Below the pieces are notes generated by a model. That model was not told the DNA's origin and did no database searches. It worked only from the letters and a program-made list of their open reading frames with translations. Position numbers and translations under genes: made by a program. Positions 47,096 through 57,655 of a DNA stretch of 64,000 bases are shown piece after piece (positions within the stretch are counted from its first letter, which is position 1; each line of letters begins with the position of its first letter). The stretch comes from Cryptomeria japonica (lineage: Eukaryota > Streptophyta > Pinopsida > Cupressales > Cupressaceae), in contig NC_081405.1 of assembly GCF_030272615.1 (NCBI RefSeq), positions 607,953,677-608,017,676 on the forward strand, given 5' to 3'.

Positions 47096-48937
47096 TTGTT
47101 AGATGTAGACGAGTAGATGATATTAAATTTATTGATTAATATTAGGATCTTGGTCAAATATTGTATCATATTAGATTTCATGATCATTGGTAGGATCTTC
47201 ATCAAAATATTAGATTAGCTTGAATTTCATGATCACAAATAGGATCTTAATTTTTTTGGAGCTTGTTTTATATTCCTTTAGAATTCTCTCTTGGTATAGA
47301 TCCAATGGTTTAAAAAGTGGAATTTGAGTTTGCATAAGAAAATTTGATTCTTGAATGGACTTATAATTTTGGCACATGGAAATAATATATTTTATATAGG
47401 AAGCTCTTGAGTGAGCTTAATAGGTAATGAAGTGCATGATGGTGAGAGATGTTTTGATGGAATCAAATTAATGTTGTGAGGGGAGAGAATATTTTTTTTG
47501 TATTAGAACTTAAGTTTGTTTTATATTAGTCATTGAATGGATTTTACGTTGAGATGGATTAAATTGCAATGATATAGATAGATGAAGGATTGAGTTATGA
47601 TATGGAGACTCAAAGGCTTTCTTGATTTTGTGATGGGCATGAAGATTTTAGAAATGGATGGGTGATAGGGACTTGGGATATGGTTTAGCATTGAAGGATT
47701 GTTCTCCTTTGTAAGTGACAAGAGGACAACCAATAGGTCTAGTTGATTGAAATAATAGTTAGAACAAACACTGCTTTCAATTATTAAGATATACCTAACT
47801 ATACCATCCTTACCTTTACTTAAGACAAAGTCTAGGATTTTTTTTTTAAGAGAAAGACAAATCGATACGAATTTAGGATTGTCAGGGAAGTTTATGGCTA
47901 GTGGGTTCTTATATTGGAGATAGGGACGAGGATTCGAGAGATGAATTAGAGATGAGGATTTGGGATATGGATTTATGCTGTAGAAGGCTTTTGATGGAAT
48001 ACTGATTTCTTTTATAAAGGTTGATGAGGATGACCAACAGATATGCATTAGGATTAAGGGTATAAATTGTGCTAGCTATTTCTTCATATTTATGATCAAT
48101 AGATGGGTAATTAAAACTTATTTTTGGTATCATGGGGAATAAATTGATTGGTACAAAGTTATGGGCTTTTAAAATTGATGATGGTTGTATTTATATCTTA
48201 TAAATTAGTTATTTCTACTTGCTTCTTTTTTATTTTGTTAATAGAACTGTTTTGACTCAATGATATTTTAATTAAATAAATTATTTCTTTAGCTAATATT
48301 TTTGTGTTACCATTTATCCTATTATTTCAATATTAACATATCACTTTTAATTGTTCATATGAAATCAATATATCTTAAATTGCTTTACATAAATTATATA
48401 ATCCTTCTTTAAGAAATATTTATAAATCTGAATATATCTTAATACATATGATATTCAGTGTATTATTAGCACTTGAGTAAAAAATCAAAAGAAGAGTAAC
48501 ATGCTGACAAATTACCTCTGAAGAAGGATATTGTAGCATTAGATAATGATAGATAGTCAACTTTTATAGTTCCTCATAACAAAATTGAACTGTATAGACA
48601 TTCTTATAAGTCTTATTCAAATTGCTAAGTACACTGATCAAGATCCTAAAGAGTAAATGTCATGTAAATACCATGAATCGATCTCACATGATGTCAATGT
48701 CATCCATGCTAAGCAAATTCGTTGCTTAAGGAAATTTCATCCACATAATATAACATACAAAAGACTTTCATGTCGATTTGAGGAAGATCAACTAAAATGC
48801 GGTGTACCCATTGCCGAGGAAATAAAGCTGTGGGCTCATAAAATAAGGCCGAGAACGTCATTTAATGAAACCTATATCTACAATTAAATCTATTTCATCC
48901 ACAACTTCTACGCTGTTTTCATTACTAAATCTACAAT
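47096..48937. other. AT-rich DNA between LINE1 and TNL copy 2, no supported gene
   Basis: There is an open frame of 172 codons on the minus strand (47530-48048) and one of 76 on the plus strand (48657-48887). Neither shows a known motif, and composition suggests chance. I looked here for an NB-ARC exon belonging to TNL copy 2 and found none. Confidence 0.5.
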
Positions 48938-49031
48938 TTCATCGTATATTTATATAAACTTGGACTGATATTCGCTCTAGCAATTTGATCGATTTCTTAT
49001 GATCGAATTACATGACTGTTGCGTCAATTAC

Positions 49032-49120
49032 GCTTTTCTCTCTGATTTGATAGAGAATTTCTTCTCTGATTAAGCTCCGCGACATTAGATGCAATTCGCT
49101 CCAGCAGCTCTCCTTGATCT
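49032..49120 (-). pseudogene. TNL short second exon, copy 2 (frame open)
   Basis: The acceptor ..GCATTGTAG ends at 49121 and the exon starts AGATCAAGGAG. Joined to exon 1 (ending ..ACAGG at 50510) it restores a codon and reads GDQGELLERIASNVAELNQ, in phase. A donor-like C|GTAATTG closes it at 49032. This linker is the sort found after the TIR domain in TNL receptors. No NB-ARC follows, so the locus is a truncated relic even where this exon is open. Confidence 0.6.
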
Positions 49121-49605
49121 CTACAATGCACACAATAAATGTCATATTCAATTTTATACGCATACGCACACTATTACTTACAAGTAAAGTGATGATCAAG
49201 ATGCAGGAGGATATTGATTAAAAAGCTAAATTTAAATGGGAAGATTTAAATCATATACATTAGGATTTAATTTCTAGGTTTAGAAGTGTTAAACATTTAT
49301 AATTGATTGACATTTTCTAAACTTAATATGTTGCTTAGTTCATATGATTTAAGATGGACCGATTTAAACTGAACAATTAATTTTGTTATCTAAGAAAAGG
49401 CACTCGATAAACAATTTTTTAAAATCTACAGAAAACTAAGAATTAGCAAACTTCTCTCCTCACATTTGCGGTATGATCAAAAGAAATTGATAGCAACATG
49501 GTACATGCTGTTCTTACAAGGTTTAGATTACATGGAGTCTTGGTTTACTCATTATATCTGAATAAAGTTAAACATGAATTTCATTAACTGAAACAAACAA
49601 GCAAT

Positions 49606-50434
49606 GTATCCGGCTTGTTTACTCCTTTGCATCGAATTGTAACAAAAAAATCAAGAGAGGTTTGAAGGACCTTTAACACTTATATGGAACTTTTGAAGTG
49701 GCAAATGGTCCAAATTCACCACGCCAAACATAAAATTCAGATGTTAAAAAATTGGTCTGTAAGAAAGCTCAAGAATGGCCAAGTGAAGAAATTGACAATA
49801 AGACTTGAAAACAAGCCAAAATCATGGCTGAAATTTTCGAGAGCTGGAGGGTTATATAGCAAAAGAAATTTAAGTTATTAAGCAAGAGGCCAAGAACCTT
49901 CAATTGGAAGCTGAAGTTGTCCAATTGAAAGATAATCATGAGGTCCTCGTGAATAACATAAAGAAGATGATGGATTACTACAGGGGTTCAGTAAAGAACA
50001 TGACACTCACGATTTAGATTTTACAACAGGAGCTAGAGCACCATAAGGAGAAGAAAAGAAGAAGTGATATTGTGTCTATGGCTCAGAGTAGCCTCGCGCA
50101 ACAAGGACATAAAAAACAAAAGTACCTGATTGCATTTCGAACTCCCCCACCCAAGTCAAGGAGGCTGCTGAGGATTCGAGATCTAAATGTCTCTCTTTCG
50201 AGGAGCAGCTAGATGCGATGCAGAGACAATGACAGGCAAGGGGATTGAAGTCTTTTTAGAAAGTTTGGTTGGTCCCTTACTGGTTCTTTGGTTTTGTTTT
50301 TGTCCCCTAAGTTTTAAAGACATTCTGATTTTTGTTTTGGTTAAATCTCACTTCTAATGAGATTCGATTCTATTGTCTTAATGACAGTTATGTAATAGAT
50401 CTGAACTCTTTCCCATACCAATCTAATAAAAATT
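49606..50434 (+). mobile_element. LINE-like 3' fragment inserted in the TNL intron
   Basis: Copy 1 of the locus lacks this segment. CTGAAACAAACAAGCAAT at 49588-49605 recurs as TTGAAACTAACAAGCAAT (50434-50451) just after an AATAAAAA end, and again at 50480-50497 after a 44-46-bp local duplication. This is a TSD of about 17 bp. The insert encodes helical stretches on the plus strand (VVQLKDNHEVLVNNIKKMM, LQQELEHHKEKKRRS), broken by stops. Long TSD, A-rich end and coiled-coil content fit a 5'-truncated LINE carrying the end of an ORF3-like frame. Confidence 0.6.
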
Positions 50435-50509
50435 GAAACTAACAAGCAATAAAAAGAGTTCATACTAATCTAATAAAAACTGAAACAAACAAGCAATAAA
50501 TAAAATTAC

Positions 50510-51000
50510 CCTGTAAAAATATAGCCCTTAATATATGAAACCTCATGAAGTGCCTTCTTCCACTCCTCAACTGTATGGAGCTCAAAATTACCAGAGAGCT
50601 TATGCTTTTGTAAGGCTTGAGCATATACACCATCTTCATCTTTCAGTCGAAGCTCAGAAGCCTTAACTCCACAAAATACTGGTATGATAGGAGACCTAGT
50701 TTTGAAGATCAGATTTAGCTCTTTCAAACACCAACTTGACTCTGCATAATTAGCAGAAATAATGACAATATGTAGAGATGCGGAGTAAATAGCGTCCTCT
50801 ATTCACTGAGGTATGCTGTTCCCAACTTGGATTGATTTCTTGTCAAAGAAGACCTTCAATCCCTTTTTCTCAAGATTATGAAAGATCAGGCTTGCTACGG
50901 TTTCTTTCACATCTGCACCACGATAGTTAAGGAATACATCATAATTTGCAATAAAGGAAGAGATTGGCGGGAATATTTGGTTTTTTTTGTAAGAATGCAT
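50510..51000 (-). pseudogene. TIR-domain exon 1 of a TNL-type gene (copy 2, one nonsense codon)
   Basis: From the ATG at 50998-51000 the minus strand encodes YDVFLNYRGADVK, VFFDKKSIQVGNSIPQ, a TGA at 50803-50805, IEDAIYSASLHIVIISANYAE, SSWCLKELNL, IIPVFCGVKASELR and VEEWKKALHEVSYIKGY. All TIR sequence blocks are present, including YAESSWCLKEL, which is deleted in copy 1. The only lesion seen is the serine-to-stop change (TCA to TGA). A GT donor follows at 50509-50508 in phase with exon 2. Family knowledge: TIR domains make NAD-derived signals in plant immunity. Whether a TIR-only transcript is made here cannot be seen. Confidence 0.88.
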
Positions 51001-52372
51001 GGATGTGAGAGTAAGGCACAGATACGGGCAATACAGAGAGAGAAGACTGAATATTTGCATCGCAGCAAGGTGAGATAGGCAGATTACAGTTTTATAGACC
51101 AGGGACTATTGGCTTCTGCGTGACAAATGTCTGTCTATCTAGGATGCATCTTTCTTTATATTCATTAATTAAATGAAAAGTTACAAACTTTTATGCCTGT
51201 ACAATGTAAATAGAACTAAACCCTTTGAAAATTTTATTCAAATGTACAAAGTATTTTGACTAAAAGATGATGCACAATTTGCATGTTTTTCTGTAAGTAA
51301 AACTAAAGTGCAAATAACCATGATGTTTTCATCTGTCAATACTCATGAATATATTTAAGCAATGAAAAATGAGTTATGGTGTCTTCTCTTTTTAACATTT
51401 TAATTAAATATAATATATATATATATATAAATGTGAATGTAGACGTATAAAAATGATCATATTCCTAAATGAATATTTTATGTTCATTTCTCTATTTGAT
51501 TAAATCCAATTTAATTAAATTACCCGCATTCGTCTATTTAATTAAGTAATTTACTTAATTAAATTCACTATACCCATTTAATGAATAAATCATTTTATTC
51601 AATTAAATCCCCCCTATCCACTTTTAATGAAATTCAAATTTAATTAAATAGTTATCCTAAATTGAATAAATCTAATTTATTTAATTTCTCCAAATGGCAA
51701 CCAAATTGAATTAAATTATTTCAATTAAATCCTATTATCCCTCCATCCACTTGCAAAATCCTAAACCCCTTTCTAATCCCTTCCAGAATCTTCTAATCGC
51801 TTCTAATTAGCCTAACCCCTCCTCTAAACTTTGTCACATCCCTAAGCAAAGGGAAGTCACTTCTCAAACCTCAAAGTCTTTGATAACCATTAAAGGTTTT
51901 CAACCTTCAACCACTTAATTCCTCAAAGTCTTTGATAGCCATTAAAGGCTTCCAACTTTCAACCACTAAATCCCCCAAAATCTCCAATAACCATTAATGG
52001 TTAACTCAAACCCTCTTACATGGTTAAAACATTTGTTTTAACTCAACCTTCACCCAACCCAAGGGTCTCATCAGGCCTTTAATGCTTTGACCATGATTAT
52101 CTCTTAATCATTTGCACAAAGATTTATCCTTGGATTAAATCTTAATCCAGTGGGTAATCCTAACTTAAGCTAGACCCTTACCCTCTAGATAACCATGAGG
52201 TCTTCTCAGGCATTTAATGCCTCCAACCCCTTCTCTCAACCCAACCCTATGTTGACACTCGTCACCATTTCATTGGTGCAAATTGTGCACATGGATCCCC
52301 AACTTTCAAACTCAACCCTTGATTGAATCTTTCAATCTTGACCATCCATTGCCCTATTTTTGCTATAAATAG

Positions 52373-52381
52373 ACCTCTCAT
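52373..52381 (+). promoter_or_regulatory. TATA box of the LTR promoter
   Basis: CTATAAATA lies about 0.94 kb into the left LTR. The same motif is at the matching place of the right LTR (near 54727). It is followed by a pyrimidine-rich stretch suited to a transcription start. Confidence 0.5.
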
Positions 52382-52779
52382 TTCTCCATTTGAATCATCC
52401 TTCAAATTTGTAGTATCACACTTATGCTCAAATACATTCAAGCTTTCATATCATTTTCATGCTCATCATTTTAGCCTCTTTGAAATCAGGAATTAGTCTA
52501 AGTATGCATGTTTAGAATAATTTCTTTATCATTTAGCTCAATTATAGACTAATATATCATGTTAGGATAGTATTTATACTAATCTTGTCATCTTATGATT
52601 TAGTTTATTACATTTCTAGGATCATGCATAGCTTAGCATACCTTTCATGATAAAAACTATCAAAGCATCCCTCGTTCTTGCATTTGCCATCCCTAAACCA
52701 TTTTGCTCAGTGATCTGAGAGCAAAAACAATGGTTTGAGGGACATTGTGAGATAGAGAACCATGGGACCCAAGGCACTA

Positions 52780-53325
52780 AAAAACCCCCACGCGCTAATC
52801 TATCTACCCTATGCGCTAGACTAACCCTACACGCTAACTCTTTCCCCTAATGCACCACCTAACTTACCCTATATACTAGACTGACTCTATGCGCTAATCT
52901 ATCCCTCCCAGGCGCTACCCGTTTGACCCTATGCGCTAGGTTAGCCCTACGCGCTAAACCCCCTTTCCTACGCAAACCCTTGTGATCCCTATGCGCTAGG
53001 TCAACCCTACGCACTAACCTGTTGACTGGACGCGCTACCCGACGGTTGCCATGCGCTATTCTACATGTATGTGCTAACCTATTAGTTTTATGCGCTATCC
53101 TATCTTTTTCGGACGCGACCCCTAAAATTAAACTTGATGCGCTACTTCAAATTTTGTATGTGCTAATCTAAGCCCTAGACGCGCTAAACCGTTAAACGCA
53201 AACTTTGAAAATAAAAAAATGACTAAAAACGACAAAATAAAAAGTCAAAAAAGGGTAAAAAATGTTGACTTACTGGTGGTCCATGCGCTACAGGTCTCCA
53301 GTACCTCCGAACGCGCTTGAAACGG
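52780..53325 (+). repeat. Degenerate ~20-bp minisatellite with a GCGCTA core
   Basis: Roughly twenty units lie between 52790 and 53190, with two outliers near 53285 and 53311. Each carries ATGCGCTA, ACGCGCTA or a one- or two-base variant, spaced 18-22 bp apart (one gap of 26). The units tend to alternate TATGCGCTAG and TACGCGCTAA, suggesting a ~40-bp higher-order unit. It starts directly where the left LTR stops matching the right one. CpG density is far above the rest of the window. No frame is open through it. Confidence 0.85.
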
Positions 53326-53615
53326 TGTCTATGATACGGAATAGGCATTTTCTCTGCAGACCAAATTCTTTTTCTCCAAAGTCAATAAAGCACAAATGAA
53401 TCTAATTCAAGCCCTTTTCCCCTTTTATAGGAGGAAAATGAAATTAGGGTTAGCCGAATGGACCTGTAATATGGTCGCAGTCTCCCCTATACCATAACAT
53501 TTGTAACTTATTGGGAGATGAATCAATTTGCACACATTTTACATCAACAAAATCATACACATCGTACACAACTCATCAAATTAAATAAATTTTTTTCCAA
53601 ATATTGATTCATTTG

Positions 53616-53706
53616 CCGAGGGGGCATCACCATCAAATATCGAATTTGGGGCATCACCATCAAATATCAAATCTGGGGCATCATCATCAAATCGAATTTG
53701 GGGCAC
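53616..53706 (+). repeat. Three tandem ~26-bp units upstream of the right LTR
   Basis: GGGGCATCACCATCAAATAT-type units repeat three times, with a fourth GGGGCA start at 53700. The G-rich core resembles the polypurine tract GAGGGGCAAAA at 53808-53819. It lies in the 3' untranslated part of the LTR element. Confidence 0.8.
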
Positions 53707-55412
53707 AACTTGCAAATCAAAAGAGCGACACAAAAATTGCATTTGATCATAAATCACAAAAACACATCATTTTCTTTGAAATAACATGTGCACACATGTC
53801 ACTTCAAAGAGGGGCAAAATGTAGACGTATAAAAATGACCATATTCCTAAATGAATATTTTATGTTCATTTCTCTATTTGATTAAATCCAATTTAATTAA
53901 ATTACCCGCATTCCTCTATTTAATTAAGTAAATTACTTAATTAAATTCACTATACCCATTTAATGAATAAATCATTTTATTCAATTAAATCCCCCCTATC
54001 CACTTTTAATTAAATTCAAATTTAATTAAATAGTTATCCTAAATTGAATAAATTTAATTTATTTAATTTCTCCAAATGGCAACCAAATTGAATTAAATTA
54101 TTTCAATTAAATCCTATTATCCCTCCATCCACTTGCAAAATCCTAAACCCCTTTCTAATCCCTTCTAGAATCTTCTAATCACTTCTAATTAACCTAACCC
54201 CTCCTCTAAACTTTGTCACATCCCTAAGCAAAGGGAAGTCACTTCTCAAACCTCAAAGTCTTTGATAACCATTAAAGGTTTTCAACTTTCAACCACTTAA
54301 TTCCTCAAAGTCTTTGATAGCCATTAAAGGCTTCCAACTTTCAACCACTAAATCCCCCAAAGTCTCCAATAACCATTAATGGTTAACTCAAACCCTCTTA
54401 CATGGTTAAAAAATTTGTTTTAACTCAACCTTCACCCAACCCAAGGGTCTCATCAGGCCTTTAATGCTTTGACCATGATTATCTCTTAATCATTTGCACA
54501 AAGGTTTATCCTTGGATTAAATCTTAATCCAATGGGTAATCCTAGCTTAAGCTTGACCCTTACCCTCTAGATAACCATGAGGTCTTCTCAGGCCTTTAAT
54601 GCCTCCAACCCTATGTTGACACTTGTCACCATTTCATTGGTGCAAATTGTGCACATGGATCCCCAATTTTCAAACTCAACCCTTGATTGAATCTTTCAAT
54701 CTTGACCATCCATTGCCCTGTTTTTGCTATAAATAGACCTCTCATTCCTCCATTTGAATCATCCTTCAAATTTGTAGTATCACACTTATGCTCAAATACA
54801 TTCAAGTTTTCATATCATTTTCATGCTCATCATTTTAGCCTCTTTGAAATCAAGAATTAGTCTAAGTATGCATGTTTAGAATAATTTCTTTATCGTTTAG
54901 CTCAATTATAGACTAATATATCATGTTACGATAGTATTTATACTAATCTTGTCATCTTATCATTTAGTTTATTACATTTCTAGGATCATGCATAGCTTAG
55001 CATACCTTTCATGATAAAAACTATCAAAGCATCCCTCATTCTTGCATTTGCCATCCCTAAACCATTTTGCTCAGTGATCTGAGAGCAAAAACATTGGTTT
55101 GAGGGCCATTGTGAGATAGAGAACCATGGGACCCACCTTGGGAAGCTGAGTAATACGTTATTACTCCATAGCTTGCATCAAGAAGTCCTGTGTGTGTGTG
55201 TGGACTAGTATTTAGCAATATTTTCACATATTTAGTTTTATCAGCCCACTTTTCCCGCATACAGTGAACATTGTCATTTATTAAAAAAATGATATTAAAA
55301 ATATTTATAATAAAAAAAAAGTGAGTGGATGTAAAATCACATTTCAAACAGTTCAAATGGGACTAGTATCTAATTAAAACTAACTGCAAGATAGCGACAA
55401 CAATAGTGGAGG

Positions 55413-55531
55413 AGTTTGGTGTTTTTTTCACTCTTGTTGAGTTGATGGTTGGCTGTTTGTCTATCTATCTCCAGCTCTTTGTACTTAGACTTTTAGGTCC
55501 CTTCAAAACCTATTTTTTTCCTTAATCAAAG
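55413..55531 (+). mobile_element. 119-bp SINE-like or LINE-tail insertion
   Basis: A perfect 13-bp repeat ACAATAGTGGAGG flanks it (55400-55412 and 55532-55544). The insert ends CCCTTCAAAACCTATTTTTT then CCTTAATCAAAG, the same tail family as LINE3 and the 13.2-kb element. There is no obvious tRNA-like A or B box, so it may be a very short 5'-truncated LINE end rather than a SINE. Confidence 0.7.
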
Positions 55532-55711
55532 ACAATAGTGGAGGGAGGAAGAGGAGGTCGGGTCATCTGACTTGTCTAGGGAAGGTTCCAACCTTCGTCA
55601 TCTTTATTTTTAGCTTTTTCATATTATATTGAGAATTTATTGAAGAAACTTGCTGGAATGTAATATAAACTACAATGATTAGTTGTATTATTATTAGTCA
55701 ATATAATTGAT

Positions 55712-55891
55712 ATATAGAAAATATTTTAGAATAACATTTATGATTTAAAATCATAAATATAATTTTCTTTCAACATTTATACTACTAGAAATTGTAAATC
55801 AATATAGAAAATATTTTAGAATAACATTTATCATTTAAAATCATAAATATAATTTTCTTTCAACATTCATACTATTAGAAATTGTAAATCA
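55712..55891. repeat. Tandem repeat, two 90-bp units
   Basis: ATATAGAAAATATTTTAGAA recurs exactly 90 bp apart, with the following sequence near-identical. Each unit holds the near-palindrome ATSATTTAAAATCAT. This block is missing from unit B. Confidence 0.85.
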
Positions 55892-56650
55892 ATTTCATTT
55901 TAAATTTAATAAGTGTTTTTTCTATGTACTTTTTGGTTGATTACTCAATATTAAAGATAAACCTTTTCTAAATAATAATTATTATTGCGTGTGTTCACTA
56001 TCTGCATAATTGTAATGATGAAGAATGTTGATAAAAAACTTTGCACGCTTCAACGAGATGTATTTTCAGCTAGATATATTAATATACAAGATATGCAATT
56101 ATTAAATTGAAATATGGCGAAGGAAAAGCTCAGCTAGACGAGTTTTGTCGGCAAGTATAGGAAATGTATACTGTCATTTCTGTATAAAAAGATATTCCTT
56201 TAAAAAGGTATTTCTGATTAAACAAGGTATTCTGTAAAATAGGAAATGTATACTATCATTTCTGTATAAAAAGCTGTATTGAAAAATAGCATTTTGTTTT
56301 CTATATTTTTAAATTAAGAATTTGTGTACAAATATTTGCATTCTCTCTTGAAGACAATATTTTCAACTGTTATTACAAAAGATACCAAAGAGTTAATTGG
56401 ACAAATAGTGTGTTTTATAAAGTAAATTGTTTATCTTTCTCCTTGCTCTTGCTTTTCAGAGAATTCTAATAGAAATCCGAGAATTTAATTTGGTTTTTAA
56501 AGAGAAAATATTATTAGCATGTCTAATTATACTATGCTTCTTATAACCAGTAGTTTGATATGTCATAATACAAAGCAGAAATTTCCCTAGACGTTTGAAT
56601 AACAATAGTTATTTGGGCAATGAGTTCCATCGGGAGAAGAGTAACTTAAA

Positions 56651-57655
56651 AACTTAAAAAGTTTTATGCCTGTACAATGTAAATAGAACTAAACCCTTTG
56701 AAAATTTGATTCAAATGTACAAAGTATTTTGACTAAAAGATCATGCACAATTTGCATGTTTTTCTGTAAGTCAAACTAAAGTGCAAATAACCATGATGTT
56801 TTCATCTGTCAATACTCATAAATATATTTAAGCAATGAAAAATGAGTTATGGTGTCTTCTCTGTTTAACATTTTAATTAAATATAATTTATACATATATA
56901 TAAATGTGAACATTGTCATTTATTTAAAAAATGATATTATAAATATTTATAAAAAAAAAAGAAAAAGTGAGTGGATGTAAAATCACATTTCAAACAGTTC
57001 AAATGGGACTAACTGCAAGATAGCGACAACAATAGTGGAGGAGTTTGGTGTTTTTTTTCGCTCTTGTTGAGCTGTTGGTTGGTTGTTTGTCTATCTATCT
57101 CCAGTTCTTTGTAGTCAGACTTTCAAGTCCCTTCAAAACCTATTTTTTTCCTTAATGAAAGACAATAATGACAGGTAGGAGATTAAACAAGATATTCTGT
57201 AAAATAGGAATTGTATGTTGTCATTTCTGTATAAAAAGCTGTATTAAAAAACAGTATTTTGTTTTCTATATTTTTAAATTAAGAATTTGTGTACAAATTT
57301 CGGCATTCTCTCTTGAAAACAATATTTTCAACCATTATTACAAAAGATACCAAAGAGTTAATTGGAGAAATAGTATGTTTTATAAAGTAAATTGTTTATC
57401 TTTCTCCCTGCTATTGCTTTGCAGAGAATTCTATTAGAAATCCGACAATTCAATTTGGTTTTTTCTTTTCCTATGTTATTTGAGCTCAAACTTGATAAAG
57501 ACAAAATATTATTAGTATGTCTAATTATACTATGCTTCTTATAACCAGCAGTTTGATATGTCATAATACAAAGCAGAAATTTCCCTAGACTTTTGAATAA
57601 CAATAGTTATTTGGGCAATGAGTTCCATCGGGAGAAGAGTAACTTGTGGTTTGTA
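56651..57655. repeat. Tandem segmental duplication, unit B
   Basis: Collinear with unit A, minus the LTR element and about 0.6 kb around 55545-56215. It carries the same 119-bp insertion (57042-57161), so that insertion predates the duplication. The LTR element is absent, so it came later. No gene is present. Confidence 0.8.

Larger units (their letters stand above)
48938..51230. repeat. Segmental duplication, copy 2 (TNL locus)
   Basis: Collinear with 1-1190 in the same orientation, about 49 kb away. It includes both exons, intron sequence (for example the TTGATTTACTCATTA-like stretch near 49540) and the upstream region. It differs mainly by the ~0.9-kb insertion between the exons. Confidence 0.85.
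51438..55263 (+). mobile_element. Non-autonomous LTR retrotransposon with large LTRs
   Basis: The left LTR (51438-52771) and right LTR (53820 onward) both start TGTAGACGTATAAAAATG and are alike over ~1.31 kb. I counted about 28 substitutions by eye plus one ~18-bp indel. A purine tract (AAAGAGGGGCAAAA) precedes the right LTR. The right LTR appears to run on to ..CCCGCATACA at 55263, because the flanking pentamer GTGAA occurs at 51433-51437 and 55264-55268. The paralogous site at 56905-56920 reads AAATGTGAACATTGTC without an insert. The left LTR lacks the last ~128 bp and a primer site. The internal 1.05 kb has no polyprotein. Confidence 0.88.
55264..56650. repeat. Tandem segmental duplication, unit A (right part)
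   Basis: Together with about 51190-51437, from which it was separated by the LTR element, this forms a ~1.6-kb unit. It repeats as 56651-57655. Shared landmarks are GCCTGTACAATGTAAATAG, ACATTTCAAACAGTTCAAAT, the short insertion near 55413 and GGGCAATGAGTTCCATCGGG near 56620. Unit B lacks about 0.6 kb of the middle. No gene is present. Confidence 0.8.

Noticed and set aside
47530-48048. 172-codon open frame on the minus strand
   Set aside because: Low-complexity composition (S, I, P, L rich) and no known motif. It lies in unique AT-rich DNA with no splice or promoter support. It cannot be excluded but is not called.
48657-48887. 76-codon open frame on the plus strand near TNL copy 2
   Set aside because: No recognisable domain. 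I checked whether either strand could be an NB-ARC or LRR exon and saw no P-loop, kinase-2 or LRR pattern.
53604-53885. 93-codon frame with HHHQISNLG repeats
   Set aside because: The peptide repeat only reflects the ~26-bp DNA repeat, and the frame runs into the LTR start.
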